A stretch of DNA of 64,000 nucleotides from Scilla litardierei (Eukaryota > Streptophyta > Magnoliopsida > Asparagales > Asparagaceae), in assembly GCA_030789695.1 (NCBI GenBank), contig CM061142.1, positions 48,487,987 through 48,551,986 of the forward strand, given 5' to 3'. The notes beneath the pieces were generated by a model. It was given only the letters and a program-made list of their open reading frames with translations. It had not been told where the DNA came from and searched no databases. Shown here one piece after another: positions 9,500 to 20,965 of the stretch. The translations under genes and the position numbers were made by a program. The stretch's first letter is position 1. Each line of letters opens with the position of its first letter.

Positions 9500-11157
9500 A
9501 ATACAAGAAGTCTCGACGACTTGATTCCTATAGATCCTGAGATAAACGCCACTGTGAGGCATCTGAACGCTGAGAGGAGAAGAAGGGAAGAAGCTGAAAC
9601 CACGGGAGAAAATACTCCTCCCCAGAAGTCCTAGCTTGAGTACTCGATGTCGTCCACCGGGTCCACGTCTAGCATCCAACCTCCGGCCATTACGGCCGGA
9701 AATTTTGAGCTGAAGCCGTCATTGGTGACGTGGATCCAACAGGACCAATTTTCAGGAGCTCCTATGGAGAGCCCAATTGAGCACATGGACTCGTTTCTGT
9801 AGAAGTGAGACACCTTCAGAATCAACGGTGTGTCAGCTGACGCCATCTGGCTTAGATTGTTCCCTTTCTCTCTGCGGGACAAAGCCAAACAATGGCTGCA
9901 GGGGAAGGACCCAAATACTTTCACAACTTGGGAGAAGTTATCCAATGCTTTCCTGAACAAATTCTTTCCCCCGGGGAAAACAATGAAGCTGAGGAGCGAG
10001 ATCTCCTCCTTCTCCCAACCAGCCACGAATCCTTGTATGAGGCATGGATGAGATATAAAGAAATGCAAAGGAGATGCCCTCACCATGAGCTCTCCAAATG
10101 GCAAATCATCAATTTGTTCTACAATGGGTTGAGGGATGATCTGAAATCCTCAATGGATACCGAGGCTGGAGGGTCCTTTATGTCAATGAACAAGGAAGAT
10201 GCCGAAAACATTCTGGAGAACATGACATCTAATAATGAAAGGTGGTGCGATGAACGCTCCACGCCCAGATCTAGAGGGATGCACAGAGTGGAAGAGGTCG
10301 ACAAATTATCTAGCAAATTTGATTTGCTATCTACCCAGATCTCGGTATTTATGGTGGGAGCTGGAGGTGCCAACACCCAGCAAGTAGCAGCAGTGGAAGC
10401 TGAAGTCCTGGGAGACTTTGATGGTGGTGATATCTCACCACCGGTGGATCAGGCGAGCGCTCTTTTCTATAACCCGACGGGTAATGCACCCTATCCACTG
10501 AGGACAAGCTCAAATCAGGCATACTCTCCTAATAACCAGAACCACCCGAATCTAAGCTACAGGGCACCATACCAGTTGCCCCAGCAACCTCAGCAACAAT
10601 TATATCAGCCACCTCGGCAGCAGTAGCAGTTGTACCAGCAGCAACAACAGCCCCAACAGATGTACCAGCAATACCCCCCCATAAATCAGCAGCCCCCGCC
10701 ATAGCAGCAACCACCTAACCAACAACGGGTAATCTCTCCGGTCGAGAATCTCTTTACCCAATATATAACAAACTAGGAGAATATTAACCTGTATCTGCAG
10801 ATGGGACAGAATACCTTGACCAATCAAGTAACCCAGCTAGGGTTGCAAGTGGCAAATCTTCAGAGGGCACAGAGCCAATTGCCGGGTCAGCCGGAGGTAA
10901 ATCCTAGGGGGCCAAATCAAACATTGACATTGACGCATGACCATGCAAATGTGTCTGTGATAGTATTGAGAAGCGGCACATAGATTCCGACTAGGGAGGC
11001 CGCCAAAGAACCCGAAGCTCCATTGGTCGATGGGCGACCAAATGTAAAAGCAAGTGACGATGGAGCTTCGTCATCAAAGACCATGACTCCGTAGGGAGTT
11101 TCTGAGGAAGAAAAGGAGAAGAATGAAGAGGGCAACTCGAGAGTCTTCAAGCCCGTC
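9500..11157 (+). pseudogene. gag: Athila-like Gag, broken
   Basis: The retrotransposon gag domain is recognisable (AIWLRLFPFSLRDKAKQWLQ, then LSNAFLNKFFPPGKT and HHELSKWQIINLFYNGL), with a Gln/Pro-rich tail. Gag would form the particle shell. The N-terminal part has stops near 9634 and 9800. A frameshift near 10030 moves the reading from the frame of 9830 to that of 9892. From there one frame continues into protease but is cut by TAG codons at 10624, about 10702, about 10774, 10981 and 11092. Several sit where the context suggests a former CAG in a Gln-rich stretch. No intact product is possible. Confidence 0.8.
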
Positions 11158-11940
11158 GTGTCATTCCCTCAAAGACTTGCCAAGGCAAAAATAGATGAGA
11201 AATACAGCAAGCTTGTCGACATGGTTAAAGACTTGAGTTTGCAGATCCCCTTCCTAGAGGCTATAGATACCATCCCTTCTTATGCTAAATTTCTGAAGGA
11301 TTTGGTGACGAAGGGTAGAAGGAAAGAAAAAGTCGTCCTGACAGCGGAATGCAGCGCTCTGATTCAACGAGCGAACCCGCCAAAGCTCAAGGACCCAGTG
11401 AGCTTCTCTATCCCATGCTCGATAGGAGAGGTGAAAATCAATCGGGCGCTCGTCGATTTGGGTGTGAGCGTGAGTTTGATGCCTCTATCGTTATACAAGA
11501 GGATAAGAATGGGCGACCTTGAACCCACCAGAATGACACTGCAACTTGCAGACAGATCGGTGAAATACCCGGTGGGGGTTGTGAACGACTTGCCGATGAA
11601 CGTCAGGGGCGTACATGTGCCTGTGGATTTTGTAGTTATGGACATGTCGGAAGATAACCACACCCCGATTATCCTCGAGAGGCCCTTCATGGCGACAGCT
11701 GGCATGCTCATTGATGTAAAGAAGGGGAAGCTGTCCCTAAATGTGGGCAAACAGAAAGTCGAGTTTGATTTGGGACTGTCAATGAAGCATCCACCGGAGG
11801 AGCAAAGTTGCAATGTGCTGGAGGCTGAAGAAGAAAGAGTCGTAGAGGCTGGATCTTGGGAGATTCTCTCGAGGAACCCCCCCTCCCCGATAGGTTGGGG
11901 GGCCTTAAGGAGCACATCGTGTTGGAAGAGGAAGAAGTAG
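11158..11940 (+). pseudogene. Athila-like aspartic protease region
   Basis: This is an open stretch of 260 codons in the same frame as gag. The active-site region A-L-V-D-L-G-V-S-V-S-L-M-P-L-S-L-Y is of the Athila type (usually DLGAS.NLMP), followed by LQLADRSVKYPVG and IILERPFMATAGMLIDV. The family cleaves the element polyprotein. It ends at a TAG (11938-11940) in sequence that would lead into RT, and no RT follows, so this is the stub of a deleted pol. The upstream linker is open only from 11095 on. Confidence 0.85.
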
Positions 11941-12374
11941 CTGCTCCCGGATTCAAGAAGGTTGCTCCGACGAGGAGCAAGGGAAAAGAGCCCTTGGGGC
12001 TCACTGCTGATGAAGTCTGTATCCTGTGAAGAGTGGCGGTTGACGCCAATGTGAGGAAAAGCCCCCGGACACCACCAGCGGGAGGATCGTTGAGAGCATC
12101 TACCTGTCACCTCTACCACTGATAAGGACCACTGCTCCAAAAGCTAATGGGATACCGATCATTGGTCATCACCTGTACCAACCACCCTGAAGATCATATA
12201 CTGGGAGTCGAGCAAACGACTTTAAACAACATCACTTCATGGGAGGCAGCCCATGTTCTAAACTTTAGTCGTTATCTATAGGATTAGTTTTCTTATTTTT
12301 GGTGAATAAATACTGCCATGGGGATTTTCATTGGGGGACTTAGATGAATTTCGTGTTTTTGCAGGAAATTGCCC
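11941..12374 (+). other. pol deletion scar and post-pol motif
   Basis: No RT, RNase H or integrase coding is left between the protease and GGGAGGCAGCCC at 12240-12251. In Athila elements that motif normally follows the integrase stop, so roughly the whole pol has been lost here. The rest is non-coding. Confidence 0.6.
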
Positions 12375-12739
12375 CTACCCGATCGTTTCATGTATCAACT
12401 TATCGGGTGGCCTGTATCTAAAGATGTGTCGTATCAGAACATCAGCCAACTGATCGGGTGGAACAAGCTGAGACCGGATGGCATATCGAGTGATAACAGC
12501 AGAGCTCTCAGGACGTTTTGGAGTTAAATCAGCCGATCGGTTGAGCTGAAACTGTGATCGGGTGGCAGACTGGGTGAAAATTACAGTGCTCTCGGAAAAA
12601 TTTGTGAAGCGATCAACCGATCGGGTGAAAACTCACCCGATCGTTTTGCCTGTAGCTACTTTCCAACAAAAAATTTCGAAAATTAACCCAACCGATCGGG
12701 TGAGATTTCACCCGATCGGTTCACCTAACCCTATAAATA
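12375..12739 (+). promoter_or_regulatory. internal CCGATCGG cluster with TATA box upstream of ORF3
   Basis: The CCGATCGG/CGATCGGGTG motifs of the LTR recur here. TATAAATA at 12732-12739 follows the last GATCGGT by 11 bases, close to the LTR spacing. A CT-rich, leader-like stretch follows to about 12900. The layout suggests a separate promoter for the downstream ORF. That function is inferred. Confidence 0.6.
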
Positions 12740-13178
12740 CCCCCACACTCACCCGATTTCATTTCATTCACCCGAACTCCCTCTTCCTCCGATCATTTCG
12801 TCTTCCCTCTCCCTCAAACGGTTCTCTCTCTCACTCCCACAACTCCTAATCTCACTCTCCCCACTTCCTCCACCTCTCTCTCTCTCTCCATCAATTCCAT
12901 CCCCTCCACCACATTCATCCCCAATTTCGCCCTAACGCTAGCCCTAACATCCCCAATTTCGAAAATTCCTCTCTTGTTGGATTGAAGTGATGCGGCTTCA
13001 CAACTCGCTCCATTGCACTACATGGGATCTTTTTCAAACAAGGAATCGCTTCGATACTGAGTACACTCGCTCCTGAGCTTTATTTTTACCTTGCCCAAGT
13101 ATTTGCATTTTGCTACATTTGTCGTTTGATTGTGTGCATTCATATAGTCTTGCATTCACATTGCATCATCACATAATC

Positions 13179-14210
13179 ATGGCCAAAGACAAGGGTAAGG
13201 GGATCATGCGGGAAGAGGAGCCGTCTCACAAGAGACACAAGTCCACACGTCCACAGCGTGAACGTGCTCCTCCTCCTCCTCCTCCTACCCAACCTCCATC
13301 CCAACCCATCATTCCCGTGGCGGATCCGCTGATGGGCCCGCAGGGAATCCGCTTCATGAGTCTAGCTCACAAATATTTTTATCATCATCTCAACCAACGA
13401 TCGCATTTATCCACTAAGTTTGCTCATGCTCAAACCCTGATCGATCTCGGAGTTTTCTCCGGTGTCGAGACTCTATTTGCAAACCTAGGGTGGCTAAGCT
13501 TCTTGAACTCCCATGCACCATCATACCCCGCCCTCACACTCGAATTCCTCTCGACTCTAAAAACAGGGGGGTCAATCGTAGATTTTCGTCTACGAAACCA
13601 AAACTACCGCTCCCACGTAAACACAATCAACAACATTTTTGATTTCCACAATCTCGGTGCCGATATCCGTCCCTATGATTTTCATCGTGACTTTGATGTC
13701 GATTATTTTTAGGGTCGCCTCACCCTTCATGATCTTTATCCTCGAGGCAAGGCCAAGGACTCCTCCATCATGCACCCTATCTTTCGGCTAGCCCACCTCA
13801 TCATATCTAGCACTTTCTTTCCCCGGGATGAGTCCGGGACCGTGACTATCCCTGACCTTTTTATCATTTGGGCTATGACTTTTGATTTCATTCGCGGTGC
13901 TGACGAGATCACTTTTGAGGCCCCGTGTATAACTATTAACGGCGGTGCATGGCTTATTCAAAAACTACTTGATATTAGCCGCGCCGGTAAGGGCAAATAT
14001 TGCTGCGGGGGCCTCATCATCATTGCCTTGCACCCCCCAATCGGCGTCGTTATCCCCCATGACTTGCCGCATGCCGCAGGATCTACATATCTAGATCTTG
14101 ATGTCATGCGGCATGCCCACATGATCAAGCCTCGAGGCGTAGGTCAGTATGTCTTTTACTATGGCCACCCCCTGCCCCATATACCATTCTGCCCAATCCC
14201 GGCCTTATGA
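13179..14210 (+). pseudogene. Athila ORF1-type protein (third ORF), one stop
   Basis: The chosen start is the ATG at 13179 (MAKDKGKGIMREEEPSHKR), after which a basic, Pro-rich head leads into a conserved plant retrotransposon domain. Visible stretches include IRFMSLAHKYFY, LGWLSFLN, YPALTLEFLSTL, MHPIFRLAHLIISSTFF and MTFDFIRGADEITFEA. This resembles the Arabidopsis retrotransposon ORF-1 (ATHILA) family, found downstream of pol where an env-like gene would sit; its role is unknown. A single TAG at 13710-13712 interrupts 344 codons, and the frame is otherwise open to TGA at 14208-14210. No signal peptide or membrane segment is evident. An upstream ATG in the same frame at 13110 is possible but adds an unrelated-looking head. 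Confidence 0.75.
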
Positions 14211-15050
14211 CTATTCATCTTGAGGCAGACTGGGCATTTCCTCCTGACCCAGAGTTTATGGGGGGTTACATCTTCAGTTTCCACTCACTGACACACCACG
14301 ACCACCGTCCCCTGCCGCCCACTTAGGTGAGCAGAATATCACTGCGTTAAGAGGAGATCTCAGGGCTGGCCCTAGTGTCATGACCCCGGCTTCTGCCGCT
14401 GTTTCTTCCGAGGCACTCACCACGGCCCTCTTAGGCATAGCCTCCGGTGCCGGCACGACCACTACCGTCGGCACCTCTTCTGCTGTACGTCATGCCACAT
14501 CCGCTCGCCTCGCTCTAGAGGCTGAGGTGGCTCCTCTACGTGCTGGCGTATCTACCTCTACCTCCTCGGACCCATCCTCTTCTTTCTTTTCGCACCCACG
14601 TTTCCTCGCACTCGAGCGAAACGTGGCCACCATTCTCTGTATCCTTACACACATTCACGGTCCACCTCCACCTACTCCAGCACCGTCACCACCACCTTCG
14701 CCTCCTCGACGATCATCACCTCCCGCCACCACCGCTTCCATTCCCACCTCTACATCTCCACACACTATTTCTGACCCACCACCTCCGCCACCCTCCACTT
14801 CCATCATCGCATACACTCATCGCAAGAAATTACCGATGCGCTCGAGATCACTTCCATCACCTACTTCATTGGCCACCGTATCCCTCCCACTTACAATTAT
14901 CACCGACACTCCACCATCGTTCACACCACCACCGCACCCATCCATCCACCCCTTTCTCCACTTCTCCGCACACTCATCACCTCTCCCGCCCACACCCCCC
15001 TTCCTCTTCCGAGGAGGACGAGGACGCTTCCTCTCCTACATTTTGATCTC
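14211..15050 (+). pseudogene. Ala/Ser/Pro-rich C-terminal tail of the third ORF, frameshifted
   Basis: A 250-codon frame at 14380-15132 encodes Ala/Thr/Ser-rich sequence and then very Pro/Ser/His-rich sequence. It is in a different frame from 13179-14210 and probably continues that protein after a frameshift or stop near 14210. The Pro-rich part is low complexity, so coding status is uncertain. Confidence 0.4.
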
Positions 15051-15126
15051 TTTCTTTTTCTTTTCTAATTTTCCCTCTAGCACATTATTTCTGCATCACC
15101 ATGATCATATCATATTGCTAGCATTG

Positions 15127-15380
15127 TCATGATCAGCTTGGGGGAATTCGATTTTTGTGCATTTTGTCGCGTGATGTCTTTGGCATGTGCTTGTTTATAT
15201 GTGTTCTTTGGATGTGTTTTTTATATCATTTATTTGTGTGTTTGTGTTCTTTGGTTGTGTTTTTCACGTTTTTCACATTTTTGTGTCGGTGCGTACTCCC
15301 CCCCCCCCCCCAATTTCTTTGCCCTCCCATATTTACTACTATTGCATTGAGGGCAATGCAAGTTTCATCTTGGGGGAGTC
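15127..15380 (+). other. Athila-type 3' signature motifs
   Basis: ATCAGCTTGGGGGAATTC at 15132, then GCATTGAGGGCAATGCAAG at 15345 and CATCTTGGGGGAGTC at 15366, are the usual Athila marks downstream of the last ORF. A C-homopolymer of about 14 bases lies at 15298-15311. Confidence 0.6.
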
Positions 15381-15507
15381 GCACTTTGTGCGTCAGTTTT
15401 GTCTTTTTTATCATTTTTGAGTCGTTTTCATCGTGTTTTTCTTTTTTCTTTCTTTCTTTTTATTCTCCTTCTCCTAGAGATGACCCCACATGATGAATTG
15501 CCACGAA

Positions 15508-15511
<4 letters not shown>

Positions 15512-15588
<77 letters not shown>
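15512..15588. repeat. (CT)n microsatellite
   Basis: This is an uninterrupted CT dinucleotide run of about 77 bases. The Leu/Ser frame across it is an artefact. Confidence 0.97.
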
Positions 15589-15591
<3 letters not shown>

Positions 15592-16702
15592 TTAGCTTAG
15601 CTACGATAATCACCTTCACTAACCCTAGGAAGCCGAGTCCTATTGCATTTCATGCTTCGTGGGTTCACTTTGCTTTTATGTGAGTTGTTTGTCGTAACTA
15701 GCTGTTTGGTGTGATTCTATATTTTGATTCTGATTTATATACCTATCCTAGGCTGACCCCTAGACTATCATGCTTCGATTTTGAATATGCGGTGTTTTGC
15801 TTCTACTATCTGCTTCTCTGTGCATGAAATATATATACGTATTACACTTCAATTCACATGTGTCGGGACTCTACCAATAGGACTAGGATAACCCATTTAG
15901 CTTATGCTCTGATTCGCGAGAAAAATTTTCTTTGGCCCAAGTGTTTAGAATTCGACTTATTTTTGTTTTGCTTGGTGCAAATCCCCTCGTCGTGTACCGT
16001 TCTCCCACTTGGGAAAGTACATAAGTATATAGCCAAAAATCCAAAAGCCCAAAAAGAGAAAAGAAAAAAAGAAAGAAAGAAAAAGAAAAAAAAATTGTAT
16101 AGCCAAAAGTCCAAAAAATATAAATACCCAAAACCCAAAAAAATTTCCTTTGTGAATATCATTCCTATCGACCGTGAATAAAGGGAAGGCGAGAATTTGC
16201 ACCGAGTGTTCTACTCCACACCTTCTCAACCTCCCTCGTTTTCGATCACACTTGGCATAGGAATTTTCTAGCAATTATCTAAGCAATAGTGTGATGATCT
16301 TCTAGTTCCTAGCAGTCAAGTCCCCGACACATGATAAGCTTCAATTCTTATTCTATTCGCATGCATACTTGAGCTATTATTCACCGCTAATTCGAATTGA
16401 ATCGATATTTGGGTCATTCCTTGGGTATGTGTATATGGAGCTTTATTGCACAATTTAGATAGTAACACCGTCTACTAGTTCACGACCACACTCACTTGCG
16501 CTTCACTGCGTGGGCCCACGACACTTGTATGGACTCAAATTCCTGGGTTTAGTGATGTGTTTATCGCATGCTTGCTTAGTGTGTCGTGATTGATTTCGTT
16601 GGCTCTGACGGGCGATCTTGGATTTTATTTTCCTTATTTCTATTTCTTCCTTTCTATTTTTTCTCTCTCGTTTTCCTCGAGGACGAGGAAGGGTTCAGCT
16701 TG
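15589..16702 (+). other. 3' untranslated region of the Athila-like element and PPT
   Basis: No coding signal is visible. An A-rich stretch with repeated CCAAAA phrases lies at 16020-16145. A purine-rich stretch at 16678-16704 (GAGGACGAGGAAGGG, then AGCTTGGGACG) adjoins the second LTR and is the likely PPT. Confidence 0.55.
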
Positions 16703-18198
16703 GGACGTGCGTTTATATTTTATATATTCACGCACATCCTCTTCGTGATTTTCCGTTGTTTTCCGGTGTTTCGTACCTATTCTCTCGTGATGTTTAGTTT
16801 TCTTTCACTTCTTTGTATTTTTGTGCCAATGCAGGAGATTTCCAGTGTTGGGGACATATAAAGCAGATATCATGAGTCCCCGAAGCAACGGGAGGTGTCA
16901 CGCGCGATCCCGGGGGCCATACGTCGAAGGATTCCATATATCATCCCTCAACCGATGGTTAGACAGATTCAACCGATCGGTTGGTGCACGCGTATCTGAC
17001 CTGGACAGGAGCAGAGGTGAAGAGCAGCTCACCAGATCGATTCAGCGATCGGGTGAACCCGACAGAGCTCTCTGTCTTTTGGAGCTGAATTCCAACCGAT
17101 CGGGTGACATCTCACCTGATCGGTTCATCTGTAGCCAAGATTGCACATCTCATGACCCAATGAGCTCATCTGATCGGTTGGGTTATCGGGTGAAGTGTCT
17201 GAAGACCGAAGGCAATATCAACTGTCAGCTCACCCGATCGGTTGGCCGTATTTTCTATATATAGTGACCTAGGTTTTTTCCAGACGATCCCCATTGTATT
17301 TTCTGTCTTTTTGGGATTTTTTATGGCTCGGAATTTATTCCGTCTTGTAAGTTTTCTGATTGTTCTTGCATTAATACTATTGTTAGCTTCTACTTTCTAT
17401 TGCTTGATTTTGATTTCAATGGTTAAATTTTGTTGTGATGCTATTTTCGCCATGAATTATGAGTAGTTCCTCAATCTGGGATTTTGGAGGAAGCCCCTTC
17501 GTGGGTTCTCCCTAGAATGACCATAGGATTAGGGTTTCGATAGGATTTAGGAATTTAGATGGTTACGCGGGGCGTTTTATTATCATGGTGGGAGAAAGAC
17601 TGCCTCTGACCATCGGGCCAAGGGGAAATAAAACTGGCGTTTGATCCCCTAGCCACAGCTCACACCCCTAGCGTAGACATTAAATCCTAGCGCGTGGGAA
17701 CGGTAGGATGAAATGTTGGGAGTAATCATTGCGAGCTTAGTGCTCCCGGAGTCGGTCGGTGTTAATGGATATGGGAATGCCCACCGACCGAACCCGGGTA
17801 GTCCTAGCGTATCATCCTGGGCATCGACCAGAATATCGGGCCCATGGGGCGCTAGGTACCACTCTTAAAGGCAACGTCTCACCACTAAACCCTAAAATTC
17901 AATCGTATCCCTATCCGATGGTCGTAATAGAGAGGGCACATGATAGGGTGGAAACCAAAGTCCTGGGTTCCCTTTTATATCTTACATCCTTCGTATTTCT
18001 ATTTTGTGACAACCTACCGATTAATCGGGCTAGCTCACCCATCGGGTGATCCAGTTCCTTCTTGACAACAAGCATAACACACGCCTCCCTGAGTTCGACC
18101 CCCAAGCCACACTACAACACCGTGCGCTTGCGATTACAAATATTTAAATCTGGTATCCCCGATCTCACTGTATATATTGCTAAATCTAGGGGACGTCA
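16703..18198 (+). repeat. 3' LTR of the Athila-like element
   Basis: It aligns with 7757-9287 and ends GGGGACGTCA before the target duplication ACCCT at 18199-18203. Its motif cluster is shorter than that of the 5' LTR. The TATA box TATATATA is at 17256-17263. Its TG start is blurred: either TGGGACGTGC at 16701 or GGACGTGC at 16703. Confidence 0.85.
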
Positions 18199-19060
18199 AC
18201 CCTCAACTAGAGAAAATACTTTGCCATCGATTTTACCTGCAGGAAAAAGGTGATGACTAATAAAATCTTGAAATGAAAGCTCAAAAGGATCACCTGCCGT
18301 TATTCTCAGTGGACCGGTGTATTGGACTATGTCCACGATGCTTCTCAATATGTCCCTATGTGTGTCCTCATTTTACTCTACCTGATGTAATGGTTCAAGA
18401 ATAGGAGGCGGCTCGGGCACGACACCAGAAGCAATGTTGTTGTCGCATGTGCAACTCTCATCCTTGACGTAATGATGAGAATATTCTTCCCCAAGCTGAA
18501 CGCCATCATCACTCTCCATAGCCAATGTGATTTCTTCATGTGCTTGTGATGTCGGGTGCTCAAGAGATGCAAGTTCCTTGCAGAGTTCATCGACCTATTG
18601 TTGCAACTTAAGGGTCTCACTCTACTGAGATCTATTAAGTTCCATGCTCTCCTCAAACCGTGCGAATGCCAAATTAATGGGATGACCAGGACTCAAGAGG
18701 CAGCCGCGGATTTCGTAGGGCATGTGTCCCTACATGTCACAAGAATCGCAGTAGGTATAGAACTATGTGTAGTGGTCATATCCTTCCATATGATATTACG
18801 GGTCCCATGGATAATATTCGTGTTCTTCCAAAGGAACCTCATACTGCTCTGAATAATCTTCGCCTGAATACTCCCAAGATTGTTCCATTGTACCTGCATA
18901 GTCAAAATGAATAACCTAGAAAAGATATCAGTGGTACAAGAAAAGGAGATAGCAATAAAGCGGTGGCGGGAAAAAATATATCTCTTTGTTTCTCTTTATA
19001 AATTTTCTTTTTTATCCGAAGTCTAGCAACCTAATTGTGATAAATAGATAGTATGGCGGA
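18199..19060 (-). pseudogene. degenerate gag-region remnant of the host Athila-like element
   Basis: Reading leftwards from the PBS, the minus strand has a discontinuous coding-like stretch. It includes an acidic Tyr/Glu-rich segment (MEQSWEYSGEDYSEQYEV) and a zinc-knuckle-like piece (CDSCDM, stop, GHMPYEIRGC). It ends at 18204 in the segment that continues at 7751. Several stops interrupt it. I infer the C-terminal gag region of a small or deleted Athila-type element; no single frame is intact. Confidence 0.4.
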
Positions 19061-19066
19061 ATGCCT

Positions 19067-19083
19067 CCCCGGCAACGACGCCT
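19067..19083 (-). other. primer binding site of the host Athila-like element (tRNA-Asp type)
   Basis: The minus strand reads AGGCGTCGTTGCCGGGG. It differs at two positions from TGGCGCCGTTGCCGGGG, which is complementary to the plant tRNA-Asp 3' end, and lies next to LTR-like sequence at 19090. Confidence 0.7.
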
Positions 19084-19089
19084 AAAACT

Positions 19090-19583
19090 TGTTCGGTCCG
19101 TCCTTTTGCTCTCGCAATCGGGACGGTGGTTGAATGTCGTCTTACCGCAAGCGAACGGTGTAAACAGTGGCGAGCGGGTATCGTATCCACAGGGAGGCGG
19201 TTGTCACACTACCTATCAATCCTAGGTTGGGTTAGGCTTCGAAGTTTTATTGGTGGAGATGGATTATGGAGAGTCGTGATGGCGATGGATGTGAAATGCG
19301 AGGGTGTCACTATCGGCGGGGCACATCCAAACAAAAAGGAAAACAAATAGAACAAAGAGAAACAATTGAGGGAAATATCACTAGGGTATCGAGAGTCTCT
19401 GCTAGAGCTTTTGGGTTTGGATAACGGGTTAAGGATCCCTTCATCGAATGATGAATGAGGGTAGGAGTTCCACGTCCGTAGATGGGAACGAGCATTTGAC
19501 TTCAATCGTCACGCCCGTCTAACGCCTCGCTATGCAGAGCCGCGCTTTTGCTATCGGTAACGCATGAGGACGTGTGTATTATG
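19090..19583 (-). repeat. host Athila-like 5' LTR, inner part
   Basis: The LTR (minus strand) ends CGGACCGAACA just before the PBS and contains the Athila-like phrases CCTCCCTGTGGATACG and TTCGCTTGCGGT. It is interrupted at 19583 by the 44-kb copia element and resumes at 63629. The target duplication TTATG is at 19579-19583. Confidence 0.7.
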
Positions 19584-20947
19584 TGTAATTTTAGCCTGTA
19601 AGGATCAATACACTAGAGGGGGGGTGAATAGTGTATATTAAAAAATTGTCACAAATAAAATGTTAGTAATATTTGTAAAGATGGCACAGAAATAAAAAGA
19701 CAAGTACTGAAATTAAATCAATCGTAAACACAGAGATTTATCCTGGTTCGGATCCTTGTGATCCTACTCCAGTCCTCTACCCCGTAGAGATTTTCAATCC
19801 ATTATAATCACTTGCCCCGCAAGCACCAACTTACAAAAATGGCGACACTCCCCGTGTCCCAAACTTTGTACAATCTCTAACAGAGATTCAAACCTGTAAA
19901 ATAATGAAATAGAAAAACACATATAGCCATGTAATAAATTTCAGAGAATGAATTCAAGGATGGTGTTTTAGAGGAAGAACTTCAAGATGTAAAAGATATG
20001 TAATGAAGCGCAACACTTGAAGTTCTCTGGTTCATAAAAGAAGAGAGAGAGATCAATCGATTTCTTCTTCAATTATGAACACAAACAACTTTCCAAAATG
20101 ATGTTGAAAAACCAAGTTCTTCTGTTCTTAAACGAAGAAGGAAATCTAATTATTTCTTCTTACAAATAAGAAAAGAACAACTAATGGCCTAAAACTTTAG
20201 AAAAGAGAAGACATGATTCCAACAAATAAGAGAGTAAAGAAGAGGAAAGTGTGTGAAAGAAAAGAGAGGGTCTACCCCTTTATTTATAGTGTTTAAGGAA
20301 GGTTGGGGACTGTAGTTAACGTTGGAAAACGGGTAGGAACCGTCCCTGAAAATTTGGGATCAAAACGGCTAGTTTTGAAATTGGTCGACCAAAAGGACAC
20401 ATTGGTCGACCAAAACTTAGAGAGGGAATTTCGACCGTTGGAAGATATTTCTAGAATCTACACGGTTAGGGGAGTTTGCATATGCAATCTCATAACCAAA
20501 TTCGAAGGTTTAAAATTGGTCGACCAAAATGGGATTATTGGCTGCCAATTTTCAAAGTTGCGAATTTTCGAAACTGGGAAGTGTAGATCTCTTAGGAATG
20601 GAACCTAGATGACTAAGATATATTATCACAAGGCTTTGTGACTCTAATAAAGTAAATTTTACATTGATTACATAAAGCCGTAGATAGGACTGCATCTGCA
20701 ACTGAATCTGAGAAGCTTCTTTGCAGGAGATCCTTATCAAGTGATTATATATCCAAGTCGTGGATTAGGTGCCTTTGTCTTTCCAGCTTCATGATTGATA
20801 TATCTGATTGAGTATGCATGAAGATATCTCATTTGTGTGGAACTCAGCATTGATATGTATCTGCATACATAGAGTTAGTAGCACTGAATGTGTTTGTCAC
20901 ATCAAAATCATATGGGAATAGAAAGATGGAATTATGAAATTCCAACA
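19584..20947 (-). repeat. 3' LTR of the copia element
   Basis: The LTR is 1364 bp, with minus-strand start TGTTGGAATTTC and end GGCTAAAATTACA. It is nearly identical by eye to 62262-63623. It has three TTGGTCGACCAA palindromes (20381, 20402, 20516) upstream of a TATAAATA box at 20281-20288 in element sense. Confidence 0.95.
20281..20288 (-). promoter_or_regulatory. TATA box of the copia LTR
   Basis: The minus strand reads ACTATAAATAAAGG. It lies 93 bases downstream of the nearest TTGGTCGACCAA palindrome in element sense. The copy in the other LTR is at 62957-62964. Confidence 0.6.
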
Positions 20948-20965
20948 TTCTCCCCCTTTTTGATG
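20948..20965 (-). other. polypurine tract of the copia element
   Basis: The minus strand reads CATCAAAAAGGGGGAGAA and directly abuts the LTR start TGTTGG. It is preceded by GTTTGTCATCAT, as in many SIRE-type elements. Confidence 0.9.

Larger units (their letters stand above)
7757..18198 (+). mobile_element. Athila-like Ty3/gypsy retrotransposon lacking RT and integrase
   Basis: Two related LTRs (7757-9287 and about 16703-18198) bound 7.4 kb of internal sequence, flanked by the duplication ACCCT at 7752-7756 and 18199-18203. Internal order is degenerate PBS, gag, aspartic protease, the post-pol motif GGGAGGCAGCCC, an internal motif cluster with a TATA box, an Athila ORF1-type protein, the ATTGAGGGCAATG and CTTGGGGGA signatures, and the second LTR. 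RT, RNase H and integrase are absent between 11940 and 12240, so the copy could move only with enzymes supplied in trans. Many stops show that it is old. Confidence 0.9.

Noticed and set aside
14540..15046. His/Pro/Leu-rich 168-codon ORF
   Set aside because: It overlaps the Pro-rich tail frame at 14380-15132; both reflect C-rich low-complexity DNA.
15399..15683. 94-codon ORF with a long Leu/Ser repeat
   Set aside because: It is translation of the (CT)n microsatellite.
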